Shown here in pieces: positions 15,298-25,098 of a stretch of 64,000 nt of DNA (the stretch's first letter is position 1; each line of letters opens with the position of its first letter). The notes under the pieces were generated by a model. The model saw only the letters and a program-made list of their open reading frames with translations, made no database searches and had not been told where the DNA came from. Location: the NCBI GenBank assembly GCA_023228145.1, contig JALOBU010000004.1, forward strand, positions 1 through 64,000, given 5' to 3'. Position numbers and translations under genes: made by a program. The stretch comes from Bacteroidales bacterium. Its GTDB lineage: Bacteria > Bacteroidota > Bacteroidia > Bacteroidales > CAIWKO01.

Positions 15298-18200
15298 ATG
15301 AAAAAAATCATCACATTCACAGCGCTTTTTGTTTTTGCTTTTTTTGCCATTGCGCAGGATCATTCCGCAGAAAGCCGCACGGTGAGGAAAGTGAACGATA
15401 AAGGCACTAAAGGTATTGAATGCCAATATTTTTTTCCCAATCTCAAAAATTATAATGTCAGCGAAGGAAGCACGGCTTTTACCCGCATCGGATTAAAAGA
15501 CTTCACATTTTTGAAAACTATTGGCAAACCAGCCTTGCCGGCACATTACGACCTGGTGTTGCTTCCTGAAGGAGCGAAAACAAAAATCGTCCTGAAAAGT
15601 TCAAAATCTGCTCAGCAAAGCGACCTGCTCATCTACCCTGCCCTGCGCCACGCTACCGACCGCTACGGCGATCCGGAACCTGAATTCACTATAGACTCGG
15701 CGTTTTACAACAGCAACCAATGGTACCCCGAAAAGCCGGTAACTATTGTAAAAGAGATTAAAATCAAAGGCATTTCACTGGCTGTTGTGCAAATATGCCC
15801 GGTGCAGTATAATCCAAAACTCAGAAAGGTCAGGGCATTTGGCAATCTGAATTATGAAATAAAATTTTCCGGAAGTAAAAAATTTATCACGCACAAAGAA
15901 CAATACTCCGCCGCATTCCTTAAGCAGCTAAACAACTGCATTATCAATTCCGGTGCTGTGCTGAACGAGATCAATGCATGGGAAAAATCTTCTGTTGCAG
16001 GCCTTCCCGTAAAAACTTCTTCATCAAAAAATTATATCATCATCACCCATTCCGATTACCGGGAGGCTGCCGATTCACTTGCCAAATGGAAAAGCCAGCT
16101 CGGTTATTCCGTTGAAGTGATTTCAAGGTCGCTGTGGACCAGCGCCCAGGTAAAATCGGAAATTCAGAGCCGCTATCATGCATGGACTCCCAAACCTGAT
16201 TATTTTGTAATACTCGGCGACCACGACAAAGTGCCCGGCGAAATATTCCAAGACCCTGCCTATTATGAGAATTTTGCCAGCGACCTTTATTATGCCTGCA
16301 TGGACGGACCCGGAGATTATGTTGCCGACATGGCTTTCGGGCGTATTTCCGTATCATCGGCCTCACAAGCTATTGCGGTTGTTAATAAAATCATTGGTTA
16401 CGAGAAAAATCCACCCGCTTCAACAGCATTTTACTCAAGCGGTACGGTATGCTCTTATTTTCAGGATAACGAACCCAAGGACACATATGAAGACAGGCGC
16501 TTCGTAATGACAATGGAAGAAATCAGAAATTATATGTTGCCACAGGGTTTTACTATTGACCGTATCTATAAAGCTTCCGAAACTGTTGATCCATTATATT
16601 ACAACAACGGGTATTTTGCCAATTCCGAACCTTTGCCTTCAGAGCTTCTCAAGCCAGGCTTTGCCTGGGACGGAGATAAAAATGATATCGCCGCCGCATT
16701 GAATTCTTCCGGAGGCAGGCTATTTCTCGCTCATCGAGACCATGGTTATGTTGGGGGTAGCGGATGGGCAACGCCGGAATTTACCAGCAACGATATTGAC
16801 ATGCTGAACAACGGAGATAAACTGCCTGTGGTGTTCAGCATCAACTGCCATACCGGCGAATACCGCCTGACGGAATGTTTTGCCGAGAAATTTCTGCGTA
16901 AAGCCAATGGCGGCGCTGTGGGCGTTTTTGGCGCAGCTTATTACAGCTATAGCGGTTTTAACGACGGTTTGATTGATGGCATGTTTGACGCCATCTGGGC
17001 CAGCCCCGGGCTTATCCCCGACTTCACGGGCTATGCTGATGAGCCGGTGGGAACTCCCGAATCTCATGAGCCCATATTCACCATGGGCGATGTCCTGAAT
17101 CAGGGCTTGTTGCGCATGGTGCAAACCTGGGGCGACGATGAATATACACATCAGTTGTTTCATTATTTCGGCGACCCGGCCATGAAAATATGGACGGCTT
17201 TTCCATCCGCCATAACCGCAACACACCAGGACACGCTGGAATGCCTGGCTACTTCATTCATGGTAATTTCAAGCTCCTGTCCCGACGGACTGGCAACGCT
17301 GGTGGTTGACGGAGTGCTAATGGCCGCCGATACGCTGAACAACGGAAGCGTCACACTTACATTTCCGCCTGTTGCTGGAGAACTGGCCGTATTGACCATA
17401 TCAAAACACAATTACAGGCCTTATATTGCCAACATTCCTTTCAGCTCACCTTGTGTCAGGGCACATTTCACTATTGATTACAGTTACAGTTGTGCGGGGG
17501 AACCTATCACTTTCACCGATGCCTCCACGGGCGACAACCTGAGTTACAGCTGGCATTTCGGAAGCGGTGCAGAACCTCAATCATCGTTAACAGAAGGGCC
17601 TCATCAGGTGTTATATTCTAACCCCGGAATGAAAATTATAAGTCTGACCGTGAGCAACGGAACTGACAGCAGTTCTTATACAGATTCAGTTTACATCAGC
17701 CAGCCCTGTGTTTTTACATGCATACAGAATCAGGTAGTTACAATTAACTCTTGTGAGGGTGTACTGATTGATAACGGCGGGTACAACAATTATTTGCCGA
17801 ACAGCAACGACACCATAAAAATAATTGCAGACGGCGCTGAAAACTTGAACCTGTATTTTGCCGTTTTTGATGTAGAACAGGGCGATTCAGGGTATTGCAA
17901 TTATGATTACCTTAAAATTTACGATGGAGCCGACACCACGGCTACGCTTCTGGGAAAATTTTGCAGCCTGCCTGCCAATATACCGCCCTCAATAATTACA
18001 AGCAGCGGAAACACAGTTCTGCTAATTTTTCATAGTGATGGTTATACCGAAGGTCAGGGCTATGAGATAAATTTCAACTGCAACATTACGGGACAAAAGC
18101 CTTCAGCTGCTTTTACTGCTGAACCCTTGTCGTCATGTGACGGGTTAATACATTTCAGCAACCTGTCAACCAACAGCCCCGCATCATTTTTTTGGGATTT

Positions 18201-19494
18201 CGGTGACGGCGACACTTCAGATACAGAAAATCCATCACACCAATTCATGGGCAATGGTAATTACACGATTTCGCTGATAGCCACAAACACATACGGCAGC
18301 GATACCATGACACGAATAAATTACATCTATATTCAAAGACCTCAAACGCCAGCTATAACCAACGACACACTTTGCGGCCCTGCACAAGCCACTCTCGAAG
18401 CTTCCTCTGAAGGAGTCATTCGTTGGTATGACGGCGCCATAGCAGAAAACCTGCTTTACACGGGGAACACTTTTATTACTCCTCTGCTTGATACTACAAC
18501 AACATATTATGCTGAATCAGCCACTAACGAGGTATTCTCCGGCGGCGCACCCGACACGCTCATAGGTGATGGCGGATACTATACTTCTTCAAATGCACAT
18601 TACACCAGATTTGACTGCCTGTCAGATATCCTGCTGGTATCGGTGGACGTTTATGCCCAGACAACAGGCACCCGAACCATCAAACTGCAGGAACACAGCG
18701 GAAACACTATTTATGATACTGCAATAAACCTGAATGCAGGGAAGACTACCATATATCTGAACTGGACGATAGCTGCCGCATCCAACTACCGCCTGGTTGC
18801 CGACGGTCCGGAATTCAAACTTTACAGGAACCTAACTGGCGCACAATATCCTTACTCCATTGGCAACGTTCTGAACATCACTGGTAACAGTTACGGAAAC
18901 CCCGCTTACTATTATTATTTCTACAACTGGAAGATTCAGGCAGGAGAATGTATTAGCCCCAGAATAGCGGTTACTGCTTTTGTTCATATTGGATTACCAC
19001 ATCCGGGCTTCACTTATTACGCTCCCGACAATACTGTTGCTTTTACCAACACATCCACAAATGCCGTCAGCTACTCTTGGGATTTTAATGACGGGAACTT
19101 TTCTGAGGAAGAAAATCCTGTGCATACCTACATGGAAAACGGCAACTATTATGTGTCGCTGACTGCCGGAAATGCCTGTGGCGACAGCACTCTCACAGAT
19201 ACCATAACTATTACCTGTGTCGGCATCAACGAAACAAATGATATACAGAATATAAGTGTAACACCAAACCCGGCTACAGGAAACATTTTTTTGAATTGGT
19301 CAGGCAAAGCGGAAAAAAATATAAAGATTGAGATTACTGATATTACAGGAAGACAGGTTTTTTCAAAAGAACTTCTTTCTGCTCAAGGAAACAACTCCTG
19401 CAAAATTGACTTACAAAATTTAACAGGAGGTATCTACTTTGTGAATCTTAAAAAAGAAGAAAAGGCATACGTCAGCAAACTTATCATTTTCTGA
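15298..19494 (+). CDS. Gingipain-like C25 family protease with PKD, CUB-like domains and T9SS sorting domain
   Basis: 1398 aa from the ATG at 15298, which begins a clear signal peptide (MKKIITFTALFVFAFFAIAQ). A propeptide-like region (to about 240) precedes a peptidase C25 domain (about 245-625). The catalytic candidates are H482 in RDHGY and C517 in SINCHTGE, followed by NGGAVGVFGA. Next come an Ig-like module (about 637-715), a PKD domain (720-800), a CUB-like segment with YCNYDYLKIYDG (808-925), a second PKD (938-1010), a spacer beta domain, and a third PKD (1235-1310). The T9SS type A sorting domain starts at TPNPATGN (about 1319). The protein should be carried to the cell surface or released by T9SS and degrade extracellular protein. 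Arg or Lys specificity cannot be told. Confidence 0.92.
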   Translation: MKKIITFTALFVFAFFAIAQDHSAESRTVRKVNDKGTKGIECQYFFPNLKNYNVSEGSTAFTRIGLKDFTFLKTIGKPALPAHYDLVLLPEGAKTKIVLKSSKSAQQSDLLIYPALRHATDRYGDPEPEFTIDSAFYNSNQWYPEKPVTIVKEIKIKGISLAVVQICPVQYNPKLRKVRAFGNLNYEIKFSGSKKFITHKEQYSAAFLKQLNNCIINSGAVLNEINAWEKSSVAGLPVKTSSSKNYIIITHSDYREAADSLAKWKSQLGYSVEVISRSLWTSAQVKSEIQSRYHAWTPKPDYFVILGDHDKVPGEIFQDPAYYENFASDLYYACMDGPGDYVADMAFGRISVSSASQAIAVVNKIIGYEKNPPASTAFYSSGTVCSYFQDNEPKDTYEDRRFVMTMEEIRNYMLPQGFTIDRIYKASETVDPLYYNNGYFANSEPLPSELLKPGFAWDGDKNDIAAALNSSGGRLFLAHRDHGYVGGSGWATPEFTSNDIDMLNNGDKLPVVFSINCHTGEYRLTECFAEKFLRKANGGAVGVFGAAYYSYSGFNDGLIDGMFDAIWASPGLIPDFTGYADEPVGTPESHEPIFTMGDVLNQGLLRMVQTWGDDEYTHQLFHYFGDPAMKIWTAFPSAITATHQDTLECLATSFMVISSSCPDGLATLVVDGVLMAADTLNNGSVTLTFPPVAGELAVLTISKHNYRPYIANIPFSSPCVRAHFTIDYSYSCAGEPITFTDASTGDNLSYSWHFGSGAEPQSSLTEGPHQVLYSNPGMKIISLTVSNGTDSSSYTDSVYISQPCVFTCIQNQVVTINSCEGVLIDNGGYNNYLPNSNDTIKIIADGAENLNLYFAVFDVEQGDSGYCNYDYLKIYDGADTTATLLGKFCSLPANIPPSIITSSGNTVLLIFHSDGYTEGQGYEINFNCNITGQKPSAAFTAEPLSSCDGLIHFSNLSTNSPASFFWDFGDGDTSDTENPSHQFMGNGNYTISLIATNTYGSDTMTRINYIYIQRPQTPAITNDTLCGPAQATLEASSEGVIRWYDGAIAENLLYTGNTFITPLLDTTTTYYAESATNEVFSGGAPDTLIGDGGYYTSSNAHYTRFDCLSDILLVSVDVYAQTTGTRTIKLQEHSGNTIYDTAINLNAGKTTIYLNWTIAAASNYRLVADGPEFKLYRNLTGAQYPYSIGNVLNITGNSYGNPAYYYYFYNWKIQAGECISPRIAVTAFVHIGLPHPGFTYYAPDNTVAFTNTSTNAVSYSWDFNDGNFSEEENPVHTYMENGNYYVSLTAGNACGDSTLTDTITITCVGINETNDIQNISVTPNPATGNIFLNWSGKAEKNIKIEITDITGRQVFSKELLSAQGNNSCKIDLQNLTGGIYFVNLKKEEKAYVSKLIIF

Positions 19495-19541
19495 AAACAT
19501 TTTTTTCAGTTTTATATACATTATCCCCCACTATTAATAAT

Positions 19542-20378
19542 CTATTGGCTTCTGTGGTATTCCACAAGCCCTTCCATGGGCTCTTTCATTATTTTTGATA
19601 TGCTTGCACCAAACTCAGAGGCCACTTCCGCAAGAATATCTTTAAGGTTTGAGGAAACTGAACCTGTAAAGGCCAACGGTAATTTTTTAAAAGAGGGATA
19701 TACAATAATGTGGTTTATAAAAAACTCTTTAAAACAACCATAGACCAGATTATGAATAAACGGTTCCTGGTGGTTTGCCCTGATGAATTTAGAAAAGGAT
19801 GCGAGGTAAGCATTAGGAGCCGGCTGGCGATAAACCTTATCAAGAACTTCTTCACGGCTAATGTTAAAATCTTTTTCAAAAGCTTGATGCAGTGGTGTAG
19901 GTAGTTTTTTATAAAAATATGCTTTCAACAATTCTTTCCCCAATGAAGCTCCGCCTCCTTCATCAGCAAGGATATATCCTAAGGAAGGTGTTCTTCGTGA
20001 AATTTTTTTACCGTCATACACACATGACACAGAACCCGTGCCCAATATGCAAGCAATTCCTTTATTATTGCCGAGCAATGCTCTGGCTGCACCCAACAGG
20101 TCGCTATACACATATATCCTGGCTTTGGGAAAATGAGATTTAATAAAATTTGCTACCTGTTCAGCTTTACTGTCGGCACCGCAGCCTGCACCATAAAAAT
20201 GTATGCACATGATTTTATTTTTGTCTACAGGCAAATCTTTACTCAATACCTTATCAAAAATATCTGCTCCGGCAAAATAAGGATTCAATCCCTTAGTGTA
20301 ATGACTTTCGTCAGAGCCATCTGCATGTATTTGTTTCCAGTGTGTTTTGGTTGAACCGCTGTCGGCTATTAGTATCAT
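19542..20378 (-). CDS. BadF/BadG/BcrA/BcrD-type ATPase, N-acetylglucosamine kinase-like
   Basis: 278 aa with the ASKHA phosphate-1 motif at the N-terminus (ADSGSTKTHW, residues 5-14), a second phosphate loop GTGSVSCVYDG, and LADEGGGASLGKELL. This fits eukaryote-like and Bacteroidota GlcNAc kinases, which phosphorylate amino sugars during cell-wall or glycan recycling. Members of the same fold activate radical dehydratases, but those have CxxC iron-sulfur ligands that are not evident here. It stands alone, convergent with the protease gene. No signal peptide; cytoplasmic. Confidence 0.82.
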   Translation of the reverse strand: MILIADSGSTKTHWKQIHADGSDESHYTKGLNPYFAGADIFDKVLSKDLPVDKNKIMCIHFYGAGCGADSKAEQVANFIKSHFPKARIYVYSDLLGAARALLGNNKGIACILGTGSVSCVYDGKKISRRTPSLGYILADEGGGASLGKELLKAYFYKKLPTPLHQAFEKDFNISREEVLDKVYRQPAPNAYLASFSKFIRANHQEPFIHNLVYGCFKEFFINHIIVYPSFKKLPLAFTGSVSSNLKDILAEVASEFGASISKIMKEPMEGLVEYHRSQ

Positions 20379-20505
20379 TTATTTCTAATTTTATATATAA
20401 CAGCAACAGACCTAATTTAGAATAAGCAATATAACGTGGCTAATTCCTTTTGGCCATTGGCTATATTTATTAACCTTTATTATCCTGTTTATGACCGCTA
20501 AGTTA

Positions 20506-20513
20506 TATATTTG
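20506..20513 (+). promoter_or_regulatory. Candidate -7 box in the 20379-20718 gap
   Basis: TATATTTG fits TAnnTTTG, 30 bp before the ATG of a possible small membrane protein. A variant TACTTTG just before 20719 may serve the next gene separately. Apart from these and the small frame at 20543, the 340-bp gap shows nothing. Confidence 0.35.
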
Positions 20514-20542
20514 TTGTTAGATTTTAAAATACTCTTTTTTAA

Positions 20543-20722
20543 ATGCAACATTTACTGCCGGAAATACTTATATGCATTGTCGTAATTATTGTTTTGCTTT
20601 TAACTTTCCGTTATTTTTCCTTAAAAAAACAAAAACACATAAGATTTTTTGTGCAAAATAAAATTTTATGCTATGTTTATTCCTTAAATAAAATTGGTTA
20701 CTTTGTAAAAAAACTAGTATGA
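20543..20722 (+). CDS. Possible small membrane protein (59 aa)
   Basis: An ATG at 20543 opens 59 codons: an N-terminal hydrophobic helix (ILICIVVIIVLLLTF), then a basic tail rich in Lys, Phe and Tyr. It ends in ATGA, overlapping the start at 20719 by 4 bp. It has a TAnnTTTG box in front. The overlap and box favour a real gene, but AT-rich DNA easily produces such frames, and I recognise no family. Confidence 0.3.
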   Translation: MQHLLPEILICIVVIIVLLLTFRYFSLKKQKHIRFFVQNKILCYVYSLNKIGYFVKKLV

Positions 20723-21120
20723 AAACCCTATTACTTTCATTATTTTTTACCACGATATTTTTTTCTCAGCTTTCTGCACAGGGAAAAGCTACACAAGGGA
20801 ACTTGGTGGTATGGTCAGACGAAGGTTGGATAATAAAAGCCGAAAACAAATGGTTAGGCACTATAACTTTTAAATTTAGCTGGGTCACCGAAGGAACTGA
20901 TAAAGAGGGCAAAATAGTAAGTTCTGTCAGAGAAGAATCATCCGTTTATAAGTTGTTGTCTAAAGAAGTAAGGCAATTATTTACTGCCCCTCAGGACCCG
21001 AAAAAGGAAATTACTTATGTGTTTAAGGATATTGTTATAACAATGTTCCATTACGAACAACCCACCATGCAGGAATTGATAGAAGAAAAGAAACAGGCAG
21101 CAATTAAATCGGGACAGTAA
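20719..21120 (+). CDS. Small exported protein of unknown function
   Basis: 133 aa with a signal peptide (MKTLLLSLFFTTIFFSQLSAQ). The mature part is about 112 residues, begins with a GNLVVWSDEGW-like beta-rich stretch and ends in a charged helix (QELIEEKKQAAIKSGQ). I do not recognise a family. It is convergent with the molybdopterin dehydrogenase, 7 bp between stops, and is preceded by a TACTTTG box resembling a promoter. No lipobox, so a soluble periplasmic or secreted protein is likely. Confidence 0.75.
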   Translation: MKTLLLSLFFTTIFFSQLSAQGKATQGNLVVWSDEGWIIKAENKWLGTITFKFSWVTEGTDKEGKIVSSVREESSVYKLLSKEVRQLFTAPQDPKKEITYVFKDIVITMFHYEQPTMQELIEEKKQAAIKSGQ

Positions 21121-21127
21121 TTAAAAT

Positions 21128-23686
21128 TTATTCAAGTTTCAGGGGTAAAGAAAACCTCTTTATTTTATCAAAACAATAATAAGCATTAGCCACTGCTGCT
21201 GCAGTAGGCACCAAACCTATTTCCCCAACTCCTTTAGCACCGTATGGGCCAAAATTATCGCTCACTTCAACTGCTTTAACAACAATCTCGGGAACGTCTT
21301 TAGCTTTTAGCAACCTGCAATCCTTAAGTTTATCGCTTTTCAAATAACCATTCTCCATCAGTAGATTTTCGCTAAGGGCATAACCAAGTCCCATCACTAC
21401 AGCGCCTTCTATCTGCCCTTCAAACATGGTTTTATTCATCACTTTGCCGGCATCATGCGCAGCAACAACTTTTTTCAGTTTCCCTTCTTCGTCAAGTATT
21501 ACTAGCTGTGTGGCATATCCGTATGAAAAATGTGTTACAATTTTTTCCACATCAGCACCGGGCCTGGTGGTCCAGTTACATTCCGAGTATCCGGAGAATT
21601 TTTGACCTGACAATTCAGAAATATGTTTGTTGTCAAGGGCAGATTTTAATTTCCGTGAAGCATCAATAAGTGCGTTACCAAGAAGTACCGTTGCTCTGGA
21701 AGATGTTGTCATTCCTGTTTCCAATCCGGCTTCGGTGTCCATTTCCACCACTACATTGTGCGGGTCAATTCCTGTTTCTGTAGCCAGAATTTGTATCACT
21801 ACATTGCTGATGCCCTGTCCCATATCCGTCCAGCCATGTTTCACCACAATTTCTTTTTCCGACCTTATCTCAATCAGCGCATGACTGAAATCAATCATTC
21901 CGTTACCCACACCGCAGTTTTTAATGCTGCAAGCCAGACCCGTAAATTTGTTTTTATAAAATTCATCTTGAACCGCAAGCAATGTGGCTCTTATGCCAAC
22001 ACCCTTTTCGAGCACCTGCCCTGTTGCGGTCATTTTCCCTTCAGTCAGTGCATTGTCGTACCTGAACTTCCATCGGTCAAAACCCCCTTTTTCACATAAA
22101 TCATCAATACAACTTTCCAGGGAAAAAGCCGCCTGATTGGCTCCGAAGCCACGCATGGCACCGCAAGGAATATTGTTGGTGTAAACGGTTTTTGATTCTA
22201 TATCAACCACCGGAACATGATATCCTGCACTGGCATGTCCCGCCACACGTTCCATAACTTTAGTGCCCACCGACGCATAAGCTCCGGTATCCCCAACAGC
22301 CCTTAGCCGCAATGCGGTAAGCATGCCTTTTTCATCACATGCAAGAGTGATATCCATAAACACCGGATGGCGTTTGGGGTGCATTCTAATAGATTCTTCC
22401 CTCGAAAGAGTAACTTTTACTGGCGTCCCAGTTAATTGCGCATATAAAGCCGCATGCCCCTGAACGGTCAGGTCTTCCTTGCCGCCAAAACCTCCGCCAC
22501 ATGGCACCATGGTAATTCGTAATTTATCCTCGGGAATATTCAGAAGTTCTGAAACCTGCCTGCGGTCAACATATATTCCCTGCCCCTGGCTGTATAAATG
22601 AATACCTCCATCTTCCGGCAATGCAATGGCAGACTCTGTTTCAAGAAATGCATGCTCTATACGCTGTGTTTGGTAAAAACCAGATGATACATATGCCGAG
22701 TTCTTAATGGCTTCCTCAATATTGCCTCCACGACGCACTATACAATTTTCAAGCAGGTTTGAACGCCCGGGATGCACCTGCTCAGCATCCTCCTGCAATG
22801 CCTGATAAGTATCGGTAACTGCAGGAAGGATTTCATAATCAACAGTGATGAGCTTCAGAGCATTTCTTGCAGTGCTTTCATCACAAGCAATGACGCCGCA
22901 GAGAACATCGCCTATATATTTTGTTATTTCTCCTTCGGCTATCATCAGTGGCCAGTCTTTATATATAAGCCCCGTGAAGCGTGTTCCCGGAACATCCTTT
23001 GCAGTTACCACTTTTATAACACCCTGAAGTTTTTCCGCATCAGAAACATCTATCCTTTTTATTCTTGCCCTGGGGTGTTCGCTGAACCTAAGCGCTCCGA
23101 AAAGCATGCCTTCAAAATGCATGTCATTCACAAATTTCCGTGCTCCGATGGCAGTTTCGTATGCCTGATACTTTGGGTAAGAGCTGCCAATGCCAGCTTT
23201 GGTTTCAGAAAAAGTTACCGCTTTGTTTTCCCGCAAGTGCCTGACTGCCATTTCTATGGCATCAATAATTTTTATATAACCGGTGCAGCGGCATAAGTTC
23301 ATATTTAATGCACCGGCAATTTCTTCGCGGGAAGGCATGGGATTTTTCTGGAACAGGACTTTGGTCCTCATAATAAAACCCGGAGTGCAAAATCCGCACT
23401 GCACTGCGCCTTTTTCCACAAACGCTTTAGCAATAATATCCCTGATATGATCTGGAATACCTTCAGGCGTTATAATTTCAGCGCTATCAAGCTTTTCCAT
23501 TTTTGTGACGCATGATAATTTAATTTCTCCGTTGATTTCCACCATGCATGCCCCGCAGTATGCCTGCCCCGAACAACCGTCTTTAACAGAAGTAATGTGT
23601 TTATCGTTACGCAAAAAACTCAGCAAGGATTTTTTTAAATCACCTTCATAATTTACTTTTTCATTATTTAATAAAAAACTCACCAT
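21128..23686 (-). CDS. Fused 2Fe-2S / molybdopterin xanthine dehydrogenase-family protein
   Basis: 852 aa from the ATG at 23686; the longer frame to 23740 reads through a short repeat and overlaps the upstream gene. The N-terminus is a plant-type 2Fe-2S domain (C38, C44, C47, C59), then a helical 2Fe-2S domain (C97, C100, C132, C134), as in the xanthine oxidase family. The remaining 690 residues are the molybdopterin-binding subunit, with GGGFGGKED and GVGEIGL, whose Glu is the expected catalytic base. This single-chain form without FAD domain matches the selenium-dependent xanthine dehydrogenase family (XdhD-like) of anaerobic purine catabolism. The neighbouring diaminopropionate lyase gene supports that. 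Aldehyde oxidoreductase is the alternative. Cofactor and maturation genes are not in view. Confidence 0.87.
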   Translation of the reverse strand: MVSFLLNNEKVNYEGDLKKSLLSFLRNDKHITSVKDGCSGQAYCGACMVEINGEIKLSCVTKMEKLDSAEIITPEGIPDHIRDIIAKAFVEKGAVQCGFCTPGFIMRTKVLFQKNPMPSREEIAGALNMNLCRCTGYIKIIDAIEMAVRHLRENKAVTFSETKAGIGSSYPKYQAYETAIGARKFVNDMHFEGMLFGALRFSEHPRARIKRIDVSDAEKLQGVIKVVTAKDVPGTRFTGLIYKDWPLMIAEGEITKYIGDVLCGVIACDESTARNALKLITVDYEILPAVTDTYQALQEDAEQVHPGRSNLLENCIVRRGGNIEEAIKNSAYVSSGFYQTQRIEHAFLETESAIALPEDGGIHLYSQGQGIYVDRRQVSELLNIPEDKLRITMVPCGGGFGGKEDLTVQGHAALYAQLTGTPVKVTLSREESIRMHPKRHPVFMDITLACDEKGMLTALRLRAVGDTGAYASVGTKVMERVAGHASAGYHVPVVDIESKTVYTNNIPCGAMRGFGANQAAFSLESCIDDLCEKGGFDRWKFRYDNALTEGKMTATGQVLEKGVGIRATLLAVQDEFYKNKFTGLACSIKNCGVGNGMIDFSHALIEIRSEKEIVVKHGWTDMGQGISNVVIQILATETGIDPHNVVVEMDTEAGLETGMTTSSRATVLLGNALIDASRKLKSALDNKHISELSGQKFSGYSECNWTTRPGADVEKIVTHFSYGYATQLVILDEEGKLKKVVAAHDAGKVMNKTMFEGQIEGAVVMGLGYALSENLLMENGYLKSDKLKDCRLLKAKDVPEIVVKAVEVSDNFGPYGAKGVGEIGLVPTAAAVANAYYCFDKIKRFSLPLKLE

Positions 23687-23732
23687 AACTTCCAACTTTA
23701 AGTACTTTAGGCACCTTAGGCACTTTAAAACT
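23687..23732. repeat. CTTTAGGCAC-type short repeats before the dehydrogenase gene
   Basis: The spacer between the lyase stop and the dehydrogenase ATG consists of imperfect copies of a roughly 10-bp unit (actttaggcac, ccttaggcac, actttaaa). It is readable in frame and so artificially extends the dehydrogenase. Confidence 0.6.
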
Positions 23733-24920
23733 TTAGGCACTTCCCAGCCCTACTACCCTTTTAAAATTCTCCGGGTCGGTATCTCCTTCTGTATTAATCA
23801 ATAAAACTGATGTTTCGGAATTTATTCCCATTTTCATTCTCCACCCTGCAAGCTTTTCTTCTTCGAATAAAGCTAAAAACCCAGCCATGCTTGCGGCCCC
23901 TGATTCACCTGAAATGATTTGTGGGTCTTGCCCGATGGGATAATAATATTGCCTCATCGCTTTTTCCGCATAAGCATCGCTGACCGTCATTAAATAATCA
24001 GCTCCTTCTTTTATATAATCCCAGGCTAAAAGAGAAATAGTGCAATTTAATCCTGCCATTATTGAATTGTAATCATTTGCTGATGCCGAAGGTTTGCCAT
24101 TAATAATTGACTCCATCACAGAGTCTGCCCTTTGAGGCTCCAGACATATTATTTTAGGCCTGTGTTGGCCATATTTATGAACAAAATACCCGATACCCGC
24201 AGCTGTTAGCCCACCAACCCCTGCCTGCAAAATGACCACATCAGCTTCGCACTTTTGTGGTTTATTCACTGAATTCTCCATTTCCCTGAAAATGGTCGTA
24301 TAACCAGCCATTATTTGTTGTGGAAAATACATATTGTCCTTATAGGCCGTGTCAGAAATCACTATCCAACCATGAGCCCGGGCATCAGCATCCACAAGGT
24401 TCACACAATCGTCATAAGTGCCGTCAACAAGAATAACTTCTGCTCCCTCGTTTTTGATATTTTCAATCCTTGAAAGCACTGAATTGGATGGCATATAAAT
24501 TTTAGCCTTTTGCCCAAGTTTACGGGCAGTCCATGCAACAGCTCTTCCGTGGTTACCATCGGTGGCTGCACAAAAAGTAAATGAACCCAGCTTACTCATT
24601 TTTACCGGGTCTTTGAAATCAGAAATTGTAAACCCGCTGTTAAACTCATTCTCCCATTTTGATTTCAAAACACAAAATATGGCATAAGAAGCCCCCATTA
24701 TTTTAAAAGCTTTAACATCAAAACGAAAAGATTCGTCCTTTATAAAAATGGCTTTTATCCCCAGCTTATGTGCCAGATTTTGCAGGCAATGAACTGGTGT
24801 CGGTTCATAACCCTGAAGTGAGCTGTGAAATCTTAAAATACCATCATCCAAAAAAAAACTTTTTTGGATGCTCCATTCGGGAGTATCCTTGTAAAATGGA
24901 TTTTTAATAAACTTACACAT
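23733..24920 (-). CDS. dpaL: Diaminopropionate ammonia-lyase (YgeX/DpaL-like)
   Basis: 395 aa, fold-type II PLP enzyme. The PLP-binding Lys is K73 in DVKAFKIMGA, matching the AFK motif of enteric DpaL. The cofactor phosphate loop is GVGGLTAAG, and ATDGNHGRAVAW is the conserved Asn-Gly segment. The enzyme splits 2,3-diaminopropionate into pyruvate and two ammonia. In Escherichia coli ygeX lies in the yge-ygf purine-catabolism cluster, and related genes are part of anaerobic uric-acid breakdown in gut bacteria. Here it directly precedes the molybdopterin dehydrogenase on the same strand, 46 bp apart, so a purine role is plausible. YgeY, YgeW, SsnA and HyuA homologues are not in the window. Confidence 0.92.
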   Translation of the reverse strand: MCKFIKNPFYKDTPEWSIQKSFFLDDGILRFHSSLQGYEPTPVHCLQNLAHKLGIKAIFIKDESFRFDVKAFKIMGASYAIFCVLKSKWENEFNSGFTISDFKDPVKMSKLGSFTFCAATDGNHGRAVAWTARKLGQKAKIYMPSNSVLSRIENIKNEGAEVILVDGTYDDCVNLVDADARAHGWIVISDTAYKDNMYFPQQIMAGYTTIFREMENSVNKPQKCEADVVILQAGVGGLTAAGIGYFVHKYGQHRPKIICLEPQRADSVMESIINGKPSASANDYNSIMAGLNCTISLLAWDYIKEGADYLMTVSDAYAEKAMRQYYYPIGQDPQIISGESGAASMAGFLALFEEEKLAGWRMKMGINSETSVLLINTEGDTDPENFKRVVGLGSA

Positions 24921-25098
24921 TGTATTTTGATTTTTTTATAAACATCATTTAACGGGATTATAAAATTACCTTAAAGTTATTTCCAAATACTACCTGCCAT
25001 ATAAATTGGAGTTCTGAACAATAATCATTTGTAGGCATTAGTATTTTGAAAATTTTCCTCATAACAAACCTACTCATTTTTTTCAGACCGGCGGCAAT

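Noticed and set aside
19491..19509. CTGAAAA/TTTTCAG stem after the C25 gene as terminator
   Set aside because: Stem is weak and A/T-rich, overlaps the stop codon, and no proper U tract is separable from it.
22772..23296. Plus-strand frame of 174 codons opposite the dehydrogenase
   Set aside because: Antisense shadow of conserved coding sequence.
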